64,000 nucleotides of DNA from Magnetospira sp. QH-2 (GCF_000968135.1 NZ_FO538765.1:620001-684000); one strand, 5' to 3'. Positions 1 to 9,680 are shown, numbered from the stretch's first letter. The notes: generated from the letters alone by a model not told the origin. Numbers and translations: made by a program.

Positions 1-1099
1 CCTGGGCCACGGCATGAGAGCTTTCCAATGCCGGAATGATGCCTTCCATGCGCGAGCAGAGGCGGAAAGCTTCCAGGGCCTCGTCATCGGTGATGGCCAC
101 ATACTCGGCGCGCCCGATGTCGTGTAACCAGGCATGTTCCGGACCGATACCCGGATAGTCGAGCCCGGCGGAAATGGAATGGGCTTCGGTGATCTGGCCA
201 TCGTCGTCCATCAACAGATAAGTGCGATTGCCATGCAGCACCCCGGGCTTGCCCGCGTTGAGGCTGGCCGCGTGCTCGCCGGTATCAATTCCATGTCCGG
301 CCGCTTCCACGCCGACAATGCGCACGTCACCATCATCCAAGAACGGATGGAACAGGCCCATGGCGTTGGAGCCGCCGCCGATACAGGCAACCAGGCTGTC
401 GGGCAGCCGTCCTTCCAGTTCCATGATCTGGTCGCGGGTCTCGTCACCAATGATGCATTGGAAGTCGCGTACCATCTCGGGGAAAGGGTGCATGCCCGCC
501 ACCGTGCCGATCAGGTAGTAGGTGCTTTCCACGTTAGCTACCCAGTCGCGCATGGCCTCGTTCATGGCGTCTTTCAAGGTGCCTGCCCCGGCGGTCACCG
601 GGATCACCGTGGCGCCGAGCATCTTCATGCGATAGACGTTGGGGGCTTGGCGTTCAATATCCTTGCAACCCATGTAGATGGTGCAGGGTAGATCGAACAG
701 GGCGCAGACGGTGGCCGTGGCCACCCCATGCATGCCGGCGCCGGTTTCGGCGATGATGCGGCCCTTGCCCATGCGCCGGGCCAGTAGAATCTGGCCCATG
801 CAGTTGTTGACCTTGTGCGCGCCGGTGTGGTTCAGGTCCTCGCGCTTGAAATAGATCCTGGCGCCGCCCAGATGCTCGCTCATCCGCTTGGCGAAATAGA
901 GCGGGCTCGGCCGCCCCACGTAATGCTTCAGATAGCCCCCCAGTTCGGCCTTGAAGGCGTCGTCGGTTTTGGAGTCCTCGAAGGCCTGTTCCAGTTCCTT
1001 GATCAACGGCATCAGGGTCTCGGCGACGAACTGGCCGCCGTGGATGCCGAAATGCCCGCCGTCATCGGGGCCGGTGCGAAAACTATTAAGCTTGGTCAT
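1..1099 (-). CDS. trpB: tryptophan synthase beta chain (3' end beyond the window)
   Basis: Catalyses the PLP-dependent condensation of indole with L-serine, the last step of tryptophan synthesis, in complex with TrpA. The reading frame stays open from the ATG (complement of 1097-1099) to the window edge, giving about 366 residues, so only the last few dozen are missing. Visible motifs are the PLP lysine in HTGAHKVNN, the [13 protein letters not shown] loop and the glycine-rich phosphate-binding GGGSNAMG. It follows trpF by 69 bp on the same strand, the usual alphaproteobacterial trpF-trpB order; trpA would be expected just outside the window. Identity is secure. Confidence 0.96.
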   Translation of the reverse strand, partial: MTKLNSFRTGPDDGGHFGIHGGQFVAETLMPLIKELEQAFEDSKTDDAFKAELGGYLKHYVGRPSPLYFAKRMSEHLGGARIYFKREDLNHTGAHKVNNCMGQILLARRMGKGRIIAETGAGMHGVATATVCALFDLPCTIYMGCKDIERQAPNVYRMKMLGATVIPVTAGAGTLKDAMNEAMRDWVANVESTYYLIGTVAGMHPFPEMVRDFQCIIGDETRDQIMELEGRLPDSLVACIGGGSNAMGLFHPFLDDGDVRIVGVEAAGHGIDTGEHAASLNAGKPGVLHGNRTYLLMDDDGQITEAHSISAGLDYPGIGPEHAWLHDIGRAEYVAITDDEALEAFRLCSRMEGIIPALESSHAVAQ

Positions 1100-1168
1100 G
1101 GGTCCGCATCTCGTCATTCGAAGCAGCGAGTTATAGCGTAGGTGGGTGCGCGCAGCCAGACCCGAATC

Positions 1169-1810
1169 TCACACCTCTTGCGCCAATTCCAAAAACTGGC
1201 GGATCTTCTGCGGGCTCTTGACCCCCGGGGCGTCCTCGACGCCCGAGGACACGTCGAGGGTGGTGGCGCCGCTGATACGCACCGCCTCGGCGAGATTGTC
1301 GGCGTTCAGGCCTCCGGCCAGCAGCCAGGGGACCTTCCAATCGCTATTGGCCAGCAGGCTCCAGTCGAAGGCCAGGGCGTTGCCGCCGGGGCGGGTGGCG
1401 CCACGGGGTGGGCGGGCGTCGAACAGCAGATGATCGACGAAGCCCTCGTACATGCGGCCAATGGCCAGGTCTTCGATTCTGGAAACCGGAACCGCCTTCA
1501 TCACCGGTAGGCGGAAGCGCTCGCGGATTTCCTTGACGCGATAGGCGGTCTCCTTGCCGTGAAGCTGCAACACGTCCAAACGCACATGGGAGAGCAAGGT
1601 GTCGATGAAGGCATCATCGGCATCCACCAGCAGGCCCACCCGGGTGATTCCGTCGGGCACCAGATTCACCAATGGCTTGGCGGCCACGGGTTCCAAATTG
1701 CGCGGCGAGGGCGGAAAGAACACGAACCCGCACAGAGCCGCCCCGCCTTCGACGGCGCAGGTCACCGTTTCCGGCGTGGTCAAGCCACAGATTTTGACGT
1801 CAACGGGCAC
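1169..1810 (-). CDS. trpF: phosphoribosylanthranilate isomerase
   Basis: Isomerises N-(5-phosphoribosyl)anthranilate to CdRP in tryptophan synthesis. The 213-residue TIM barrel shows VKICGLTTPE at the N terminus with the catalytic cysteine, GFVFFPPSPR, QLHGKE and the C-terminal DVSSGVE phosphate-binding region. I start it at a GTG (complement of 1808-1810), because AGGAG lies 5 bp upstream and because the family begins right at this motif; the frame stays open upstream to 2071 but without family similarity. It is followed by trpB and preceded by an unrelated membrane-protein gene. Confidence 0.94.
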   Translation of the reverse strand: MPVDVKICGLTTPETVTCAVEGGAALCGFVFFPPSPRNLEPVAAKPLVNLVPDGITRVGLLVDADDAFIDTLLSHVRLDVLQLHGKETAYRVKEIRERFRLPVMKAVPVSRIEDLAIGRMYEGFVDHLLFDARPPRGATRPGGNALAFDWSLLANSDWKVPWLLAGGLNADNLAEAVRISGATTLDVSSGVEDAPGVKSPQKIRQFLELAQEV

Positions 1811-1872
1811 GAGGACTCCTATCTTTCGAGTCGACCTTCCAGCCTCCAGTGCATGCCTCGCGGCGGGATCTG

Positions 1873-2622
1873 TCAAGTCTTGCCATGGCGTGCCACGGTC
1901 AGGATCGCCGCCAGTAAAATCAAGCTGGAGACATGCCACAGGGTGGGAAGCAAGGCGGCCAGGAATTCCGGTTGTTGCAATCCGTTCGGGCGCAACCACA
2001 GCCAATGGGGCAGCGCGAACAACAGGGCTGGGCCCCCCAAGGCCAAGGCGAGGCAACCCGAAAGCAGCCATCCTCTCTGGCGGGTCCTCTCCCAGGATAG
2101 GTACAAGGCGTCAAGGGCCCCTGGCGGTTCGTCGCGTGCGATCAGCACCGGGGCCAGACAAAGCCGTGCCAACAGCAGCAGCCCCATGGCGCCGGCGACG
2201 GGCACCGCAACCCAATGGCTCACCGGGGAAACGCCAAAGGGCGCCGTTTGCAGAATCACCAGCACCACCTGAAGCGGAAAGGCGGCGATCACGCCGACGC
2301 CAAGGGTCACCAACAGGAACTCCAGAAAGCGGCCAAGGCCCCACTCGCTTGGCATGTTCTTGCCCGAGAAAGCTTGCAGGCTGAAATGGAAGAACAGCAT
2401 CAATCCCAACCCGTAGAGCATGTCTCCGGCCGCCGGGATCAATAGGCCACCGGAAAACAACAAGGGCAGCAGCCAGGTCAGCGCCAGACCGGCCACGATG
2501 GCAAAGACCATCAGTGCCTTCACCATCTGCCGGTGGTGGCCCAACAGGGTGGCTGTGGACGATAGGAGAGTCGAAAGGGACGGCGCCGCAATGGGGTCTT
2601 CGGGAGAATCCGCCTCGCCCAT
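1873..2622 (-). CDS. polytopic membrane protein of unknown function
   Basis: A protein of about 249 residues with several hydrophobic segments: roughly residues 32-57 (LMVFAIVAGLALTWLLPLLF), 62-80, 95-125, 140-165 and two near the C terminus. I do not recognise a family with confidence. The ATG at 2622 was preferred over the upstream ATG at 2676 because it lies 10 bp after the pyrF stop with AGGATC in front, whereas the longer form would overlap pyrF. It sits between pyrF and trpF in the same transcriptional run, so it is probably co-transcribed, but this says little about its job. Confidence 0.75.
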   Translation of the reverse strand: MGEADSPEDPIAAPSLSTLLSSTATLLGHHRQMVKALMVFAIVAGLALTWLLPLLFSGGLLIPAAGDMLYGLGLMLFFHFSLQAFSGKNMPSEWGLGRFLEFLLVTLGVGVIAAFPLQVVLVILQTAPFGVSPVSHWVAVPVAGAMGLLLLARLCLAPVLIARDEPPGALDALYLSWERTRQRGWLLSGCLALALGGPALLFALPHWLWLRPNGLQQPEFLAALLPTLWHVSSLILLAAILTVARHGKT

Positions 2623-2632
2623 GATGGTGATC

Positions 2633-3361
2633 CTATGCGTTCCCGGCCAGTTCTTCGCCGATGCGTCGAGCGGCATCCGCCGGATCGTCGGCGCCGGTGA
2701 TGGGCCGTCCTATGACCAGATAGTCCGAGCCCAGTCGCACCGCTTCGGCAGGGGTGACGATACGCTTTTGGTCGCCCGTGGCGGACCAGGCTGGCCGGAT
2801 GCCGGGGGTCAGCAGCTTGAAGTTCGGGCCACAGGCATCGCGCAGGGCGGTCACTTCCTTGGCCGAGCAGACCACACCGTCGATTCCGTTATCCTGAGCC
2901 AGACGGGCCAGGCGCACCACCTGAGATTCCACTTCGCCTGTGACACCAATAGCCTTCAGGTCGTCGTCGTCGAGCGATGTGAGCACGGTCACCGCCAGCA
3001 CCAGTGGGCGGTCGTCTCCGGCTTCCGCGGCGGCATCGGCGGCGGCCCGCATCATCGCCGCGCCTCCCGCCGCATGAACATTGATCAGCCGGGGTTTCAG
3101 GGGCAAGGCGGCACGCAGGGCACCAGCAACGGTGTTGGGAATGTCGTGGAACTTGGTATCCAGAAACAAAGGCATGCCGCATTGGGCCACCCGGCGGGCG
3201 CCCTGGGGCCCATGAGCGGTGAGGAATTCCTTGCCCAGCTTGACTCCGCCCACCAATCCCACCAGGGATTCCGCCAAGGCTGCCGCCCGGTCCAGATCGG
3301 TGGTGTCGATGGCAACGAAAATGCGTTGATGGGGAAGGGTCACCTCTGCCTCACGCGGCAT
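2633..3361 (-). CDS. pyrF: orotidine-5'-phosphate decarboxylase
   Basis: Decarboxylates OMP to UMP, the last step of de novo pyrimidine synthesis. The 242-residue product begins near FVAIDTTDLDRA and shows the catalytic DTKFHDIPNT (Asp-x-Lys-x-x-Asp), KLGKEFLTAHG, the phosphate-binding PGIRP and VIGRPIT at the C terminus. The ATG at 3361 overlaps the end of the preceding lapA-type gene by 11 bp; a GTG at 3343 with GAGGCAGAG upstream is a reasonable alternative start. Position after ihfB and the lapA-type gene is common in alphaproteobacteria. Confidence 0.94.
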   Translation of the reverse strand: MPREAEVTLPHQRIFVAIDTTDLDRAAALAESLVGLVGGVKLGKEFLTAHGPQGARRVAQCGMPLFLDTKFHDIPNTVAGALRAALPLKPRLINVHAAGGAAMMRAAADAAAEAGDDRPLVLAVTVLTSLDDDDLKAIGVTGEVESQVVRLARLAQDNGIDGVVCSAKEVTALRDACGPNFKLLTPGIRPAWSATGDQKRIVTPAEAVRLGSDYLVIGRPITGADDPADAARRIGEELAGNA

Positions 3362-3743
3362 CGGAGGAGGGGCCCTCCAGGGCCAGATGATTATGGGGGT
3401 TTTGCTCACGGCGCAGGTCGGAAAGTTCCTCTTCCTTGTTGCGCAGATCCCCTTCGAGGCTGGCGATCTTATTGCGGGCGATGGCCATCTGACGGCTGGC
3501 GTCTTCCAACTGCCAGGCTCGATGCCGCGCCTTGGCGCGGGTCGTACCAGCCGAAGACCAGGCGACGAAGGTACCGACCACAAACCCCAGCACCAATCCG
3601 CCCATGGGAAGATAATACAGGGGGACGTCGCCCATGAACGGCAACGGCCATAGGTCTATGGCGATATCGCCCGGATTGGAGGCAACAAAGGCAACGGCCA
3701 ATGCGGTGACCGCGAGAGTGAGGAGCCAGGTGATGTACTTCAA
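3351..3743 (-). CDS. LapA-domain (DUF1049) inner-membrane protein
   Basis: A 130-residue protein with two membrane segments (about residues 3-22, ITWLLTLAVTALAVAFVASN, and 43-64, YLPMGGLVLGFVVGTFVAW) and a charged, helical C-terminal tail likely to form a coiled coil. This is the layout of the LapA/DUF1049 family, whose E. coli members act with LapB in lipopolysaccharide assembly control. The gene sits 10 bp after ihfB, which is a widespread arrangement. Its precise role in this organism is inferred only from family and context. Confidence 0.85.
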   Translation of the reverse strand: MKYITWLLTLAVTALAVAFVASNPGDIAIDLWPLPFMGDVPLYYLPMGGLVLGFVVGTFVAWSSAGTTRAKARHRAWQLEDASRQMAIARNKIASLEGDLRNKEEELSDLRREQNPHNHLALEGPSSDAA

Positions 3744-3753
3744 CGGACCGCGC

Positions 3754-4035
3754 CTATTGGGTGTTCAGTTTTTCGCGTAGCTGCTTGCCGGTCTTGAAGA
3801 ACGGAATGTATTTGGCCGGAACCTCGACGGATTCTCCGGTACGCGGATTGCGTCCCAACCGGGAATCCCGCCGTTTGACCGAAAACGCGCCGAATCCACG
3901 CAGTTCCACTCTGTCCCCGCGGGCCAGAGCCGCCGCGATTTCATCGAAAATGGTGGTGACAATCCTTTCCACATCCCGCTGGAAAAGATGAGGATTGGCT
4001 TCCGCCAACCGTGCAATCAATTCGGATTTAGTCAT
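3754..4035 (-). CDS. ihfB: integration host factor subunit beta
   Basis: A 93-residue DNA-bending protein of the HU/IHF family that dimerises with IhfA. The beta-type signature is clear: [12 protein letters not shown] at the start, [14 protein letters not shown] in the first beta strands, RNPRTGE at the tip of the DNA-inserting arm and [16 protein letters not shown] at the end. It lies between sppA and the lapA-type gene, the usual location in alphaproteobacteria, and follows rpsA-sppA on the same strand. Confidence 0.96.
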   Translation of the reverse strand: MTKSELIARLAEANPHLFQRDVERIVTTIFDEIAAALARGDRVELRGFGAFSVKRRDSRLGRNPRTGESVEVPAKYIPFFKTGKQLREKLNTQ

Positions 4036-4062
4036 GCTCCGTCCTTCCCGCAGCCTTCTGAG

Positions 4063-4989
4063 CTAAAGGCTAGGGTGCCAGAGGGCGAGCAGTCCGTCAA
4101 GTGACAGTCGACGGGTAAGTTCCTCTGAAAACAGGACTTTTCCCATGGTCTCTCCGATCAGCCTCTGCCAACGGGTTTTCGGGCGGTCAATCTTGATCTC
4201 AGCCACTGGCCAATCCAGATCAATTTCGTGCTCCTCGGCCAGCCAATCCCGGGCATCGGTCTCGTCGCCAAGGGCGTCAATCAGCCCGTTTTCCAAGGCC
4301 TGCCGCCCGGTATAGATCCGTCCGTCGGCCAAGGTCCGGGCCTTGTCGTCTTCCAGCTTGCGCCGGTCAGCCACCATATCCACGAACATGTCGTACATAT
4401 CCAAAACCACCGCTTTGGTGGCAGCGCGGGCTTCCGGTGTCAGGGGTTCCAACGGATTGGGCTGGGCCTTCAAAGGGCTGCTTTTGATGGATTCGGGTTT
4501 CAGTCCGATCATATCCATCAAGCCGGTCATGTCGGTGGTTTGGAGAATCACCCCGATGGATCCGGTAATGGTTCCCGCCTGGGCATAGATTCGATCCGTC
4601 CCCAAAGCCGTCATGTAGCCGCCCGAGGCCGCCACCTGTCCCATGATGGCCACGACCGGCTTTTCCTCGGCAACGTCCATCAGCACCCGGTAAAGGGATT
4701 CGCTACCGACCACGGTGCCGCCGGGGCTATCGATATGGACCAGCAGCGCCTTGATGTGCTCCTTTTCCATGACCTTGCGCAAGGTGCGGCTGCGCCAGGG
4801 GTCATCGAGAATCACGCCGGTGATGGTTAACCGCGCCACCGTGTCCTCTTCGTCGCCCACGTCTTCGATCCCGTCGGCCAGCAACACAATCAGCAACAGG
4901 GCCAACAGGGCCACGCCCCCTAGGCGCCAAACGGTCAACTGGCGTTTCAATCGGCGGATCAGCAATAGGGCGTCCGAATCCAAATTCAT
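4063..4989 (-). CDS. sppA: signal peptide peptidase SppA (S49 family)
   Basis: A membrane-anchored serine protease that degrades cleaved signal peptides in the periplasm. The 308-residue protein is the short, single-domain form. It has one N-terminal transmembrane helix (about residues 19-38, VWRLGGVALLALLLIVLLAD), the nucleophile region GQVAASGGYM, SPGGTVVGSESLYRVL and a later lysine cluster (IKSSPLK) fitting the Ser-Lys dyad. The ATG at 4989 is chosen because GGAGA precedes it; the frame is open a further 12 codons upstream. It lies between rpsA and ihfB. Confidence 0.9.
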   Translation of the reverse strand: MNLDSDALLLIRRLKRQLTVWRLGGVALLALLLIVLLADGIEDVGDEEDTVARLTITGVILDDPWRSRTLRKVMEKEHIKALLVHIDSPGGTVVGSESLYRVLMDVAEEKPVVAIMGQVAASGGYMTALGTDRIYAQAGTITGSIGVILQTTDMTGLMDMIGLKPESIKSSPLKAQPNPLEPLTPEARAATKAVVLDMYDMFVDMVADRRKLEDDKARTLADGRIYTGRQALENGLIDALGDETDARDWLAEEHEIDLDWPVAEIKIDRPKTRWQRLIGETMGKVLFSEELTRRLSLDGLLALWHPSL

Positions 4990-5011
4990 CAACAGGGGTC
5001 TCCAATGGCAA

Positions 5012-5037
5012 ACCGGCCGCCCCATGGGACGGCCGGT
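5012..5037 (-). terminator. possible hairpin terminator after rpsA
   Basis: A perfect 8-bp inverted repeat (ACCGGCCG / CGGCCGGT, loop of 10 nt) lies between the rpsA stop and the sppA start. It lacks a real T-run on the minus strand, so it may be an attenuating or RNA-stabilising hairpin rather than a full terminator. Confidence 0.4.
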
Positions 5038-5072
5038 CGTTATTTAGCCTGATTTCAGCGAAGAGGGAAAGA

Positions 5073-6782
5073 TCAGTCGTCCTGGGACTGCTTTTCCTTC
5101 AAGGCGGCGCCGAGGATATCGCCCAGGGAAGCGCCGGAGTCGGTGGAACCGAACTGTTCCACGGCTTCCTTTTCTTCCTGGATCTCGCGGGCCTTGATGG
5201 ACAGGCTGATCTTGCGGCTCTTGGCATCGATGTTGGTGATCTTGGCATCAACCTTTTCGCCGACCGCGAAACGCTCGGGGCGCTGCTCGGAACGATCCCG
5301 GCTCAGGTCCGACTTGCGGATAAAGCCGGTCATGCCCTCGGCCACGGCCACTTCGATGCCGCCGTCGGTGAGCTGGGTCACGGTGCAGGTCGTCACTTCG
5401 CCCTTCTTCAGGCCGCTGATACCGGCGGCAAAGGGATCATCGCCGAGCTGCTTGATGCCCAGGCTGATGCGCTCTTTGTCCACGTCCACGTCGAGGACCT
5501 TGGCGGTGACCATGTCGCCGCGATTGAAGTCCTCCATGGCGCGCTCGCCGGAGACTTCCCAAGAGATGTCGGACATGTGGACCATGCCGTCGATCTCGCC
5601 AGGCAGGCCGACGAACAGACCGAACTCGGTGATGTTCTTGACCTCGCCTTCGACGGTGGCGCCGACCGGATGGGAATCCAGGAAGGCCGTCCAAGGATTG
5701 TCCATGCACTGCTTGAGACCAAGGCTGATACGCCGCTTCTGCGGATCCACGTCGAGAATCATCACTTCCACTTCCTGCGAGGTGGAAACGATCTTGCCCG
5801 GATGGATGTTTTTCTTGGTCCAGGACATCTCGGAAACGTGCACCAGGCCCTCGACACCGGGCTCCAGCTCCACGAAGGCGCCGTAATCGGTGATGTTGGT
5901 GACCCGGCCGTTGAAGCGGGCATCCACCGGGAATTTGGCGTCAACACCATCCCAGGGATCGGCTTCCAGCTGCTTCATGCCCAGGCTGATGCGCTGGTTG
6001 TCCGGATTGAAGCGGATGACCTGAACATTGACGGTCTGGCCGATCTGCAAGGCTTCGGACGGATGGTTGATCCGCTTCCAGGCAATGTCGGTGACGTGCA
6101 ACAGGCCGTCGACGCCGCCCAGGTCCACGAACGCACCATAGTCGGTGATGTTCTTGACCATGCCCTCGAGAACCTGACCCTCTTGCAGGTTGGCGACCAG
6201 CTCCGAACGAGCCTCGGCGCGGGTCTCTTCGAGCACCGCACGGCGGGACACGACGATATTGCCACGGGCCCGATCCATTTTCAGGATCTGGAACGGCTGC
6301 GGGTTGCCCATCAGCGGGGCGATGTCGCGTACCGGACGGATGTCCACCTGGCTGCCCGGCAGGAAGGCCACGGCGCCATTCAGATCGACGGTAAAGCCGC
6401 CCTTGACGCGACCGAAGATAACGCCATTGACGCGCTCGGTGGCCTCGAAAGCCTTTTCGAGCTGGGTCCAGGCTTCTTCGCGGCGGGCCCGCTCACGGCT
6501 CAGAACCACCTGACCGTTGCGATCCTCATAACGCTCGACGAAGACGTCGACGGTGTCGCCAGGGGCCATTTCCAGTTCCTGGCCCGGCGCCTTGAATTCT
6601 CGGAGGGCAACACGGCCCTCGGACTTGAGGCCCACGTCCAAAGTCACGGCTTCATTGTCCACGGCGACAACGGTGGCGGTGACCACGCGGCCATCCAGGC
6701 GCTGCTCGGCGCCCAGGCTTTCTTCCAGCAGGGCGGCAAAGTCTTCGCCGCCAAAATCGTCAGTCACTACAGCTTCGTTCAT
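5073..6782 (-). CDS. rpsA: 30S ribosomal protein S1
   Basis: The largest small-subunit protein; it binds mRNA and helps unfold and recruit it for initiation. The 569-residue product contains six S1 RNA-binding repeats. The later ones are easy to read by eye through repeated motifs such as NITDYGAFVDLGGVDGLLHV, NITDYGAFVELEPGVEGLVH and NITEFGLFVGLPGEIDGMVH. The acidic N terminus and the length are typical for alphaproteobacterial S1. An AAAGGA element precedes the ATG at 6782. It is downstream of cmk in the classic aroA-cmk-rpsA order. Confidence 0.97.
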   Translation of the reverse strand: MNEAVVTDDFGGEDFAALLEESLGAEQRLDGRVVTATVVAVDNEAVTLDVGLKSEGRVALREFKAPGQELEMAPGDTVDVFVERYEDRNGQVVLSRERARREEAWTQLEKAFEATERVNGVIFGRVKGGFTVDLNGAVAFLPGSQVDIRPVRDIAPLMGNPQPFQILKMDRARGNIVVSRRAVLEETRAEARSELVANLQEGQVLEGMVKNITDYGAFVDLGGVDGLLHVTDIAWKRINHPSEALQIGQTVNVQVIRFNPDNQRISLGMKQLEADPWDGVDAKFPVDARFNGRVTNITDYGAFVELEPGVEGLVHVSEMSWTKKNIHPGKIVSTSQEVEVMILDVDPQKRRISLGLKQCMDNPWTAFLDSHPVGATVEGEVKNITEFGLFVGLPGEIDGMVHMSDISWEVSGERAMEDFNRGDMVTAKVLDVDVDKERISLGIKQLGDDPFAAGISGLKKGEVTTCTVTQLTDGGIEVAVAEGMTGFIRKSDLSRDRSEQRPERFAVGEKVDAKITNIDAKSRKISLSIKAREIQEEKEAVEQFGSTDSGASLGDILGAALKEKQSQDD

Positions 6783-6899
6783 ACCTAGGTGTATCCTTTA
6801 CGTCGTTTATACGGGCCGGCCGGTTGTGTCCGGCGGTCTTTGGCCAACAGGGATGACCCGGTCCCGGTTTCGCTCGCGCGTTTCCGGGAGACGGGCCGG

Positions 6900-7541
6900 T
6901 TAAATCGTCTTGGTCTTCCCATCCACGAAAGACAGCGCCGCGGCAAAGGCCGCCTCCGCGTCCATAGTGGAGGTATCCAGCAGGAATGCGTCTTCGGCGG
7001 GCTTAAGGGGCGCGCTGGCCCGGGAGCTATCCCGCTCGTCACGTTCTTTCATGTCCTGCAGAACGCGCGCAGGTATAGCCTCGATCCCCTTCTCAAGCAA
7101 CTCCTTTAGACGCCGTTCGGCGCGGATTTCCACGCTCGCGGTGACGAACAGCTTGGCCGGGGCGTCCGGGCAGACCACCGTACCGATGTCGCGACCATCA
7201 AGCACCGCCCCCGGCTTGCCTTCCGGTGGCTTGTGGGCGAAGTCCCTTTGGAACTGTAACAAGGCAGCCCGCACCCCGGGCACGGCGGAGACCTTGGAGG
7301 CCGCCTGGGCCGCTTCATCCAGACGCAGGTCCGGGTTGTTCAACTCGGTCGGGGTCAGGGCCTCGGCGGCGGCGGTGGCGGCTTCGGCATCTTCCGGGTC
7401 GCCACCCGATTGCAGCACTTTCCAGCCGGTGGCCCGGTACAGCAGACCGGTATCCAGATAGGCATAGCCGAAATGAGCGGCCATGCGCCGTGCCAGGGTC
7501 CCTTTGCCCGCCGCGGCGGGTCCGTCGATGGCGATGATCAT
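6900..7541 (-). CDS. cmk: cytidylate kinase
   Basis: Phosphorylates CMP and dCMP with ATP. The 213-residue protein starts with the P-loop IAIDGPAAAGKGTLARRMA, followed by YLDTGLLYRA (nucleotide-binding) and the conserved DGRDIGTVVCPDAPAKLFV region of the lid and core. Its ATG overlaps the aroA stop in an ATGA junction, pointing to translational coupling, and rpsA follows after a gap of about 117 bp. Confidence 0.95.
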   Translation of the reverse strand: MIIAIDGPAAAGKGTLARRMAAHFGYAYLDTGLLYRATGWKVLQSGGDPEDAEAATAAAEALTPTELNNPDLRLDEAAQAASKVSAVPGVRAALLQFQRDFAHKPPEGKPGAVLDGRDIGTVVCPDAPAKLFVTASVEIRAERRLKELLEKGIEAIPARVLQDMKERDERDSSRASAPLKPAEDAFLLDTSTMDAEAAFAAALSFVDGKTKTI

Positions 7542-8878
7542 GATGCGGTCTCCTTGATCGCGGTCCCGGCGCCATTCATCAATTCCATGAACCCGGGGAA
7601 GCTTGTGTCGATGGGGCTGCCGTCGTCGATAGAGACCGGCTCCTCTGTCACACCACCGAGAACCAGGAACGACATGGCGATGCGGTGATCCAAATCCGTG
7701 GCGATGGTGGCGCCGCCCCGGGGCGGGGTGCCGGTGCCATGGATGGTCAGCCAGTCCTCGCCCTGTTCCACCTCGACGCCACAGGCGGCCAGGCCCACGG
7801 CCATGGCGCTCAGGCGGTCGCTTTCCTTGACCCGCAGTTCGGCCAGACCGCGCAGGGTGGTGGTGCCCTCGGCCAAGGCGGCGGCGATGGCCAAGATCGG
7901 GTATTCGTCGATCATGGACGGCGCGATCTCCGGCGGTACGTCGACGCCCTTGAGGGCGGAGGCACGCACCTGCAAGTCTCCGACTCTCTCGTCGGCCTGG
8001 GTGCGTCGGTCGCGGATCTCGATTTGCGCCCCCATGCGGTCGAGCACGGTGAACAGTCCGGTGCGGGTTTCGTTAAGACCGATATTGGGCAGCAGGATTT
8101 CCGAGCCCGGGGTGATCAGCGCCGCCACCGCCGGGAAGGCCGCCGAAGACGGATCCCCCGGCACCGTCAAGGCGCGCCCGGTCAGTTCCGGTTGGCCCTC
8201 GATGGTGATCGCGCGGCCCCCACCTTCGCGTTCTTCAATGGTCAGCTTGGCGCCGAAATAGCCGAGCATGATTTCCGTATGATCGCGGGTCGGCGCCGGC
8301 TCGATGACCGTGGTCTCCCCCGCCGTATGCAGACCCGCCAACAGGACCGCCGACTTGACCTGCGCCGAGGCCATGGGCAGAGCGTATTCGACGGGAATAA
8401 GAGTCTCTGATCCGGTCACGGCTATGGGCAGCAGCCCACCTTCGCGAGCCAGGAACTGTGCCCCCATGGGCCGTAGCGGCCCCATGATGCGTTCCATGGG
8501 ACGGCGGCGCAGGGAGCCATCGCCGGTCAGGTGAGTGGTGAAGCCGTGGGCGGCGAGGATGCCCATCAACAATCGCACGCCGGTCCCGGCGTTGCCCATG
8601 TCGATGACGTCGGAAGGTTCGCTCAGACCGCCGACCCCGCGCCCCTGAACGGTCCAGGTGCCGTCATCGTGGCGCGTGACCGTGGCGCCCAGTTGCCGCA
8701 GAGCCTCTGCGGTGCGGAGCACATCCTCGCCCTCCAGCAATCCCTCGATGCGGGATTCGCCCACCGCCAATCCGGCGATCATTACCGCCCGATGGGAAAT
8801 GGATTTGTCGCCAGGCACGGTCATGGTGCCGGAGAGAGAGGCGGTCTTTCGGGCCAAAAGTGGCGTCACGCGGCTCAT
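7538..8878 (-). CDS. aroA: 3-phosphoshikimate 1-carboxyvinyltransferase (EPSP synthase)
   Basis: Transfers the enolpyruvyl group of PEP to shikimate-3-phosphate in aromatic amino acid synthesis. The 446-residue protein has VPGDKSISHRAVMIAGLA near the N terminus, GNAGTGVRLLMG around residue 95, RPMERIMGPLRPMG, and LRVKESDRLSAMA toward the C terminus. These are closer to the class II EPSP synthases of alphaproteobacteria than to the E. coli type (inference from motifs). The start at 8878 has GAGGACAAG immediately upstream; the much longer open frame to 9598 has no family similarity and crosses a divergent gene. Confidence 0.95.
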   Translation of the reverse strand: MSRVTPLLARKTASLSGTMTVPGDKSISHRAVMIAGLAVGESRIEGLLEGEDVLRTAEALRQLGATVTRHDDGTWTVQGRGVGGLSEPSDVIDMGNAGTGVRLLMGILAAHGFTTHLTGDGSLRRRPMERIMGPLRPMGAQFLAREGGLLPIAVTGSETLIPVEYALPMASAQVKSAVLLAGLHTAGETTVIEPAPTRDHTEIMLGYFGAKLTIEEREGGGRAITIEGQPELTGRALTVPGDPSSAAFPAVAALITPGSEILLPNIGLNETRTGLFTVLDRMGAQIEIRDRRTQADERVGDLQVRASALKGVDVPPEIAPSMIDEYPILAIAAALAEGTTTLRGLAELRVKESDRLSAMAVGLAACGVEVEQGEDWLTIHGTGTPPRGGATIATDLDHRIAMSFLVLGGVTEEPVSIDDGSPIDTSFPGFMELMNGAGTAIKETAS

Positions 8879-9079
8879 CTTGTCCTCATCGCGGTGATCG
8901 TCATTGCGGCGGGAGCCTGCGTCGGTCATAAGGGAAATGCAAATGCTTTGTGAGCCCGCTCCCGATTGCCTGTCATTTTGCTTTTGACACGGCCCGGGGA
9001 TCATGGCAAACGGCATGCCCGCCCATAAATGTGACATGGGCCGTTCTCGTCGAGTTGGACCAAGGTGAGGAGGGATCAG

Positions 9080-9448
9080 GTGGCCAAACCCGAATGGGGA
9101 ATTAAGCGGACCTGTCAGAGTTGTGGAATGAAGTTCTACGACATGCGCAAGGATCCGATCGTATGCCCGTCTTGCGGCGCGACATTCGAATTGGAGCGGG
9201 CGACCCGTCCGCGCCGCACACCAACGCCCAAGGCCTCGCCCAAGCCGGACCCGAAGGTAAAATCCTTTGATGATGACGAGGATGTGGTCGTGGCGGAGCC
9301 TCTTGAAGAAGAGAGCATTGATGATATCGAGACCGTCGAGGATACCGAGGATGACATGATTGAGGATACCTCGGATCTCGGAGATGACAGCGGCGATATG
9401 GCCGAGGTGATCGAGCATATGGACGAGGATCGAGGTGCGAAGGATTAG
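9080..9448 (+). CDS. TIGR02300 family (FYDLN acid) protein
   Basis: A 122-residue alphaproteobacterial protein of unknown biochemical function. The N terminus (KPEWGIKRTCQSCGMKFYDM) carries two CxxC pairs forming a zinc-ribbon-like unit and the name-giving FYD(L/M) motif. After a proline/lysine-rich linker the C-terminal half is almost entirely Asp and Glu. I start it at the GTG at 9080 because GAGGAGG (9066-9072) sits at good spacing; another GTG at 9065 would place that Shine-Dalgarno inside the coding region. It is divergent from aroA and upstream of the tRNA. Confidence 0.85.
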   Translation: MAKPEWGIKRTCQSCGMKFYDMRKDPIVCPSCGATFELERATRPRRTPTPKASPKPDPKVKSFDDDEDVVVAEPLEEESIDDIETVEDTEDDMIEDTSDLGDDSGDMAEVIEHMDEDRGAKD

Positions 9449-9556
9449 GCCTTTGAGCAGCGTGGCTTGCGGGGCATTTTTTCTCTTGCCATGCCCGGGC
9501 AAGCCGCCTATGTTCCCGGGCCTTGGCGGCGCCCAACCCCGCCAACAAAACACCAT

Positions 9557-9632
<76 letters not shown>

Positions 9633-9640
9633 GTTAGATC

Positions 9641-9680
9641 AACGCCTTAGCCATTAACGGCTAGGGCGTTTTTCTTTTTC
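9641..9680 (+). terminator. Rho-independent terminator after tRNA-Ala
   Basis: AACGCC-TT-AGCC pairs with GGCT-AG-GGCGTT around an ATTAAC loop and is followed by TTTCTTTTTC. Spacing just behind the tRNA fits its terminator. Confidence 0.85.

Noticed and set aside
5577-6788. 403-residue plus-strand frame opposite rpsA
   Set aside because: Antisense shadow of the S1 repeats.
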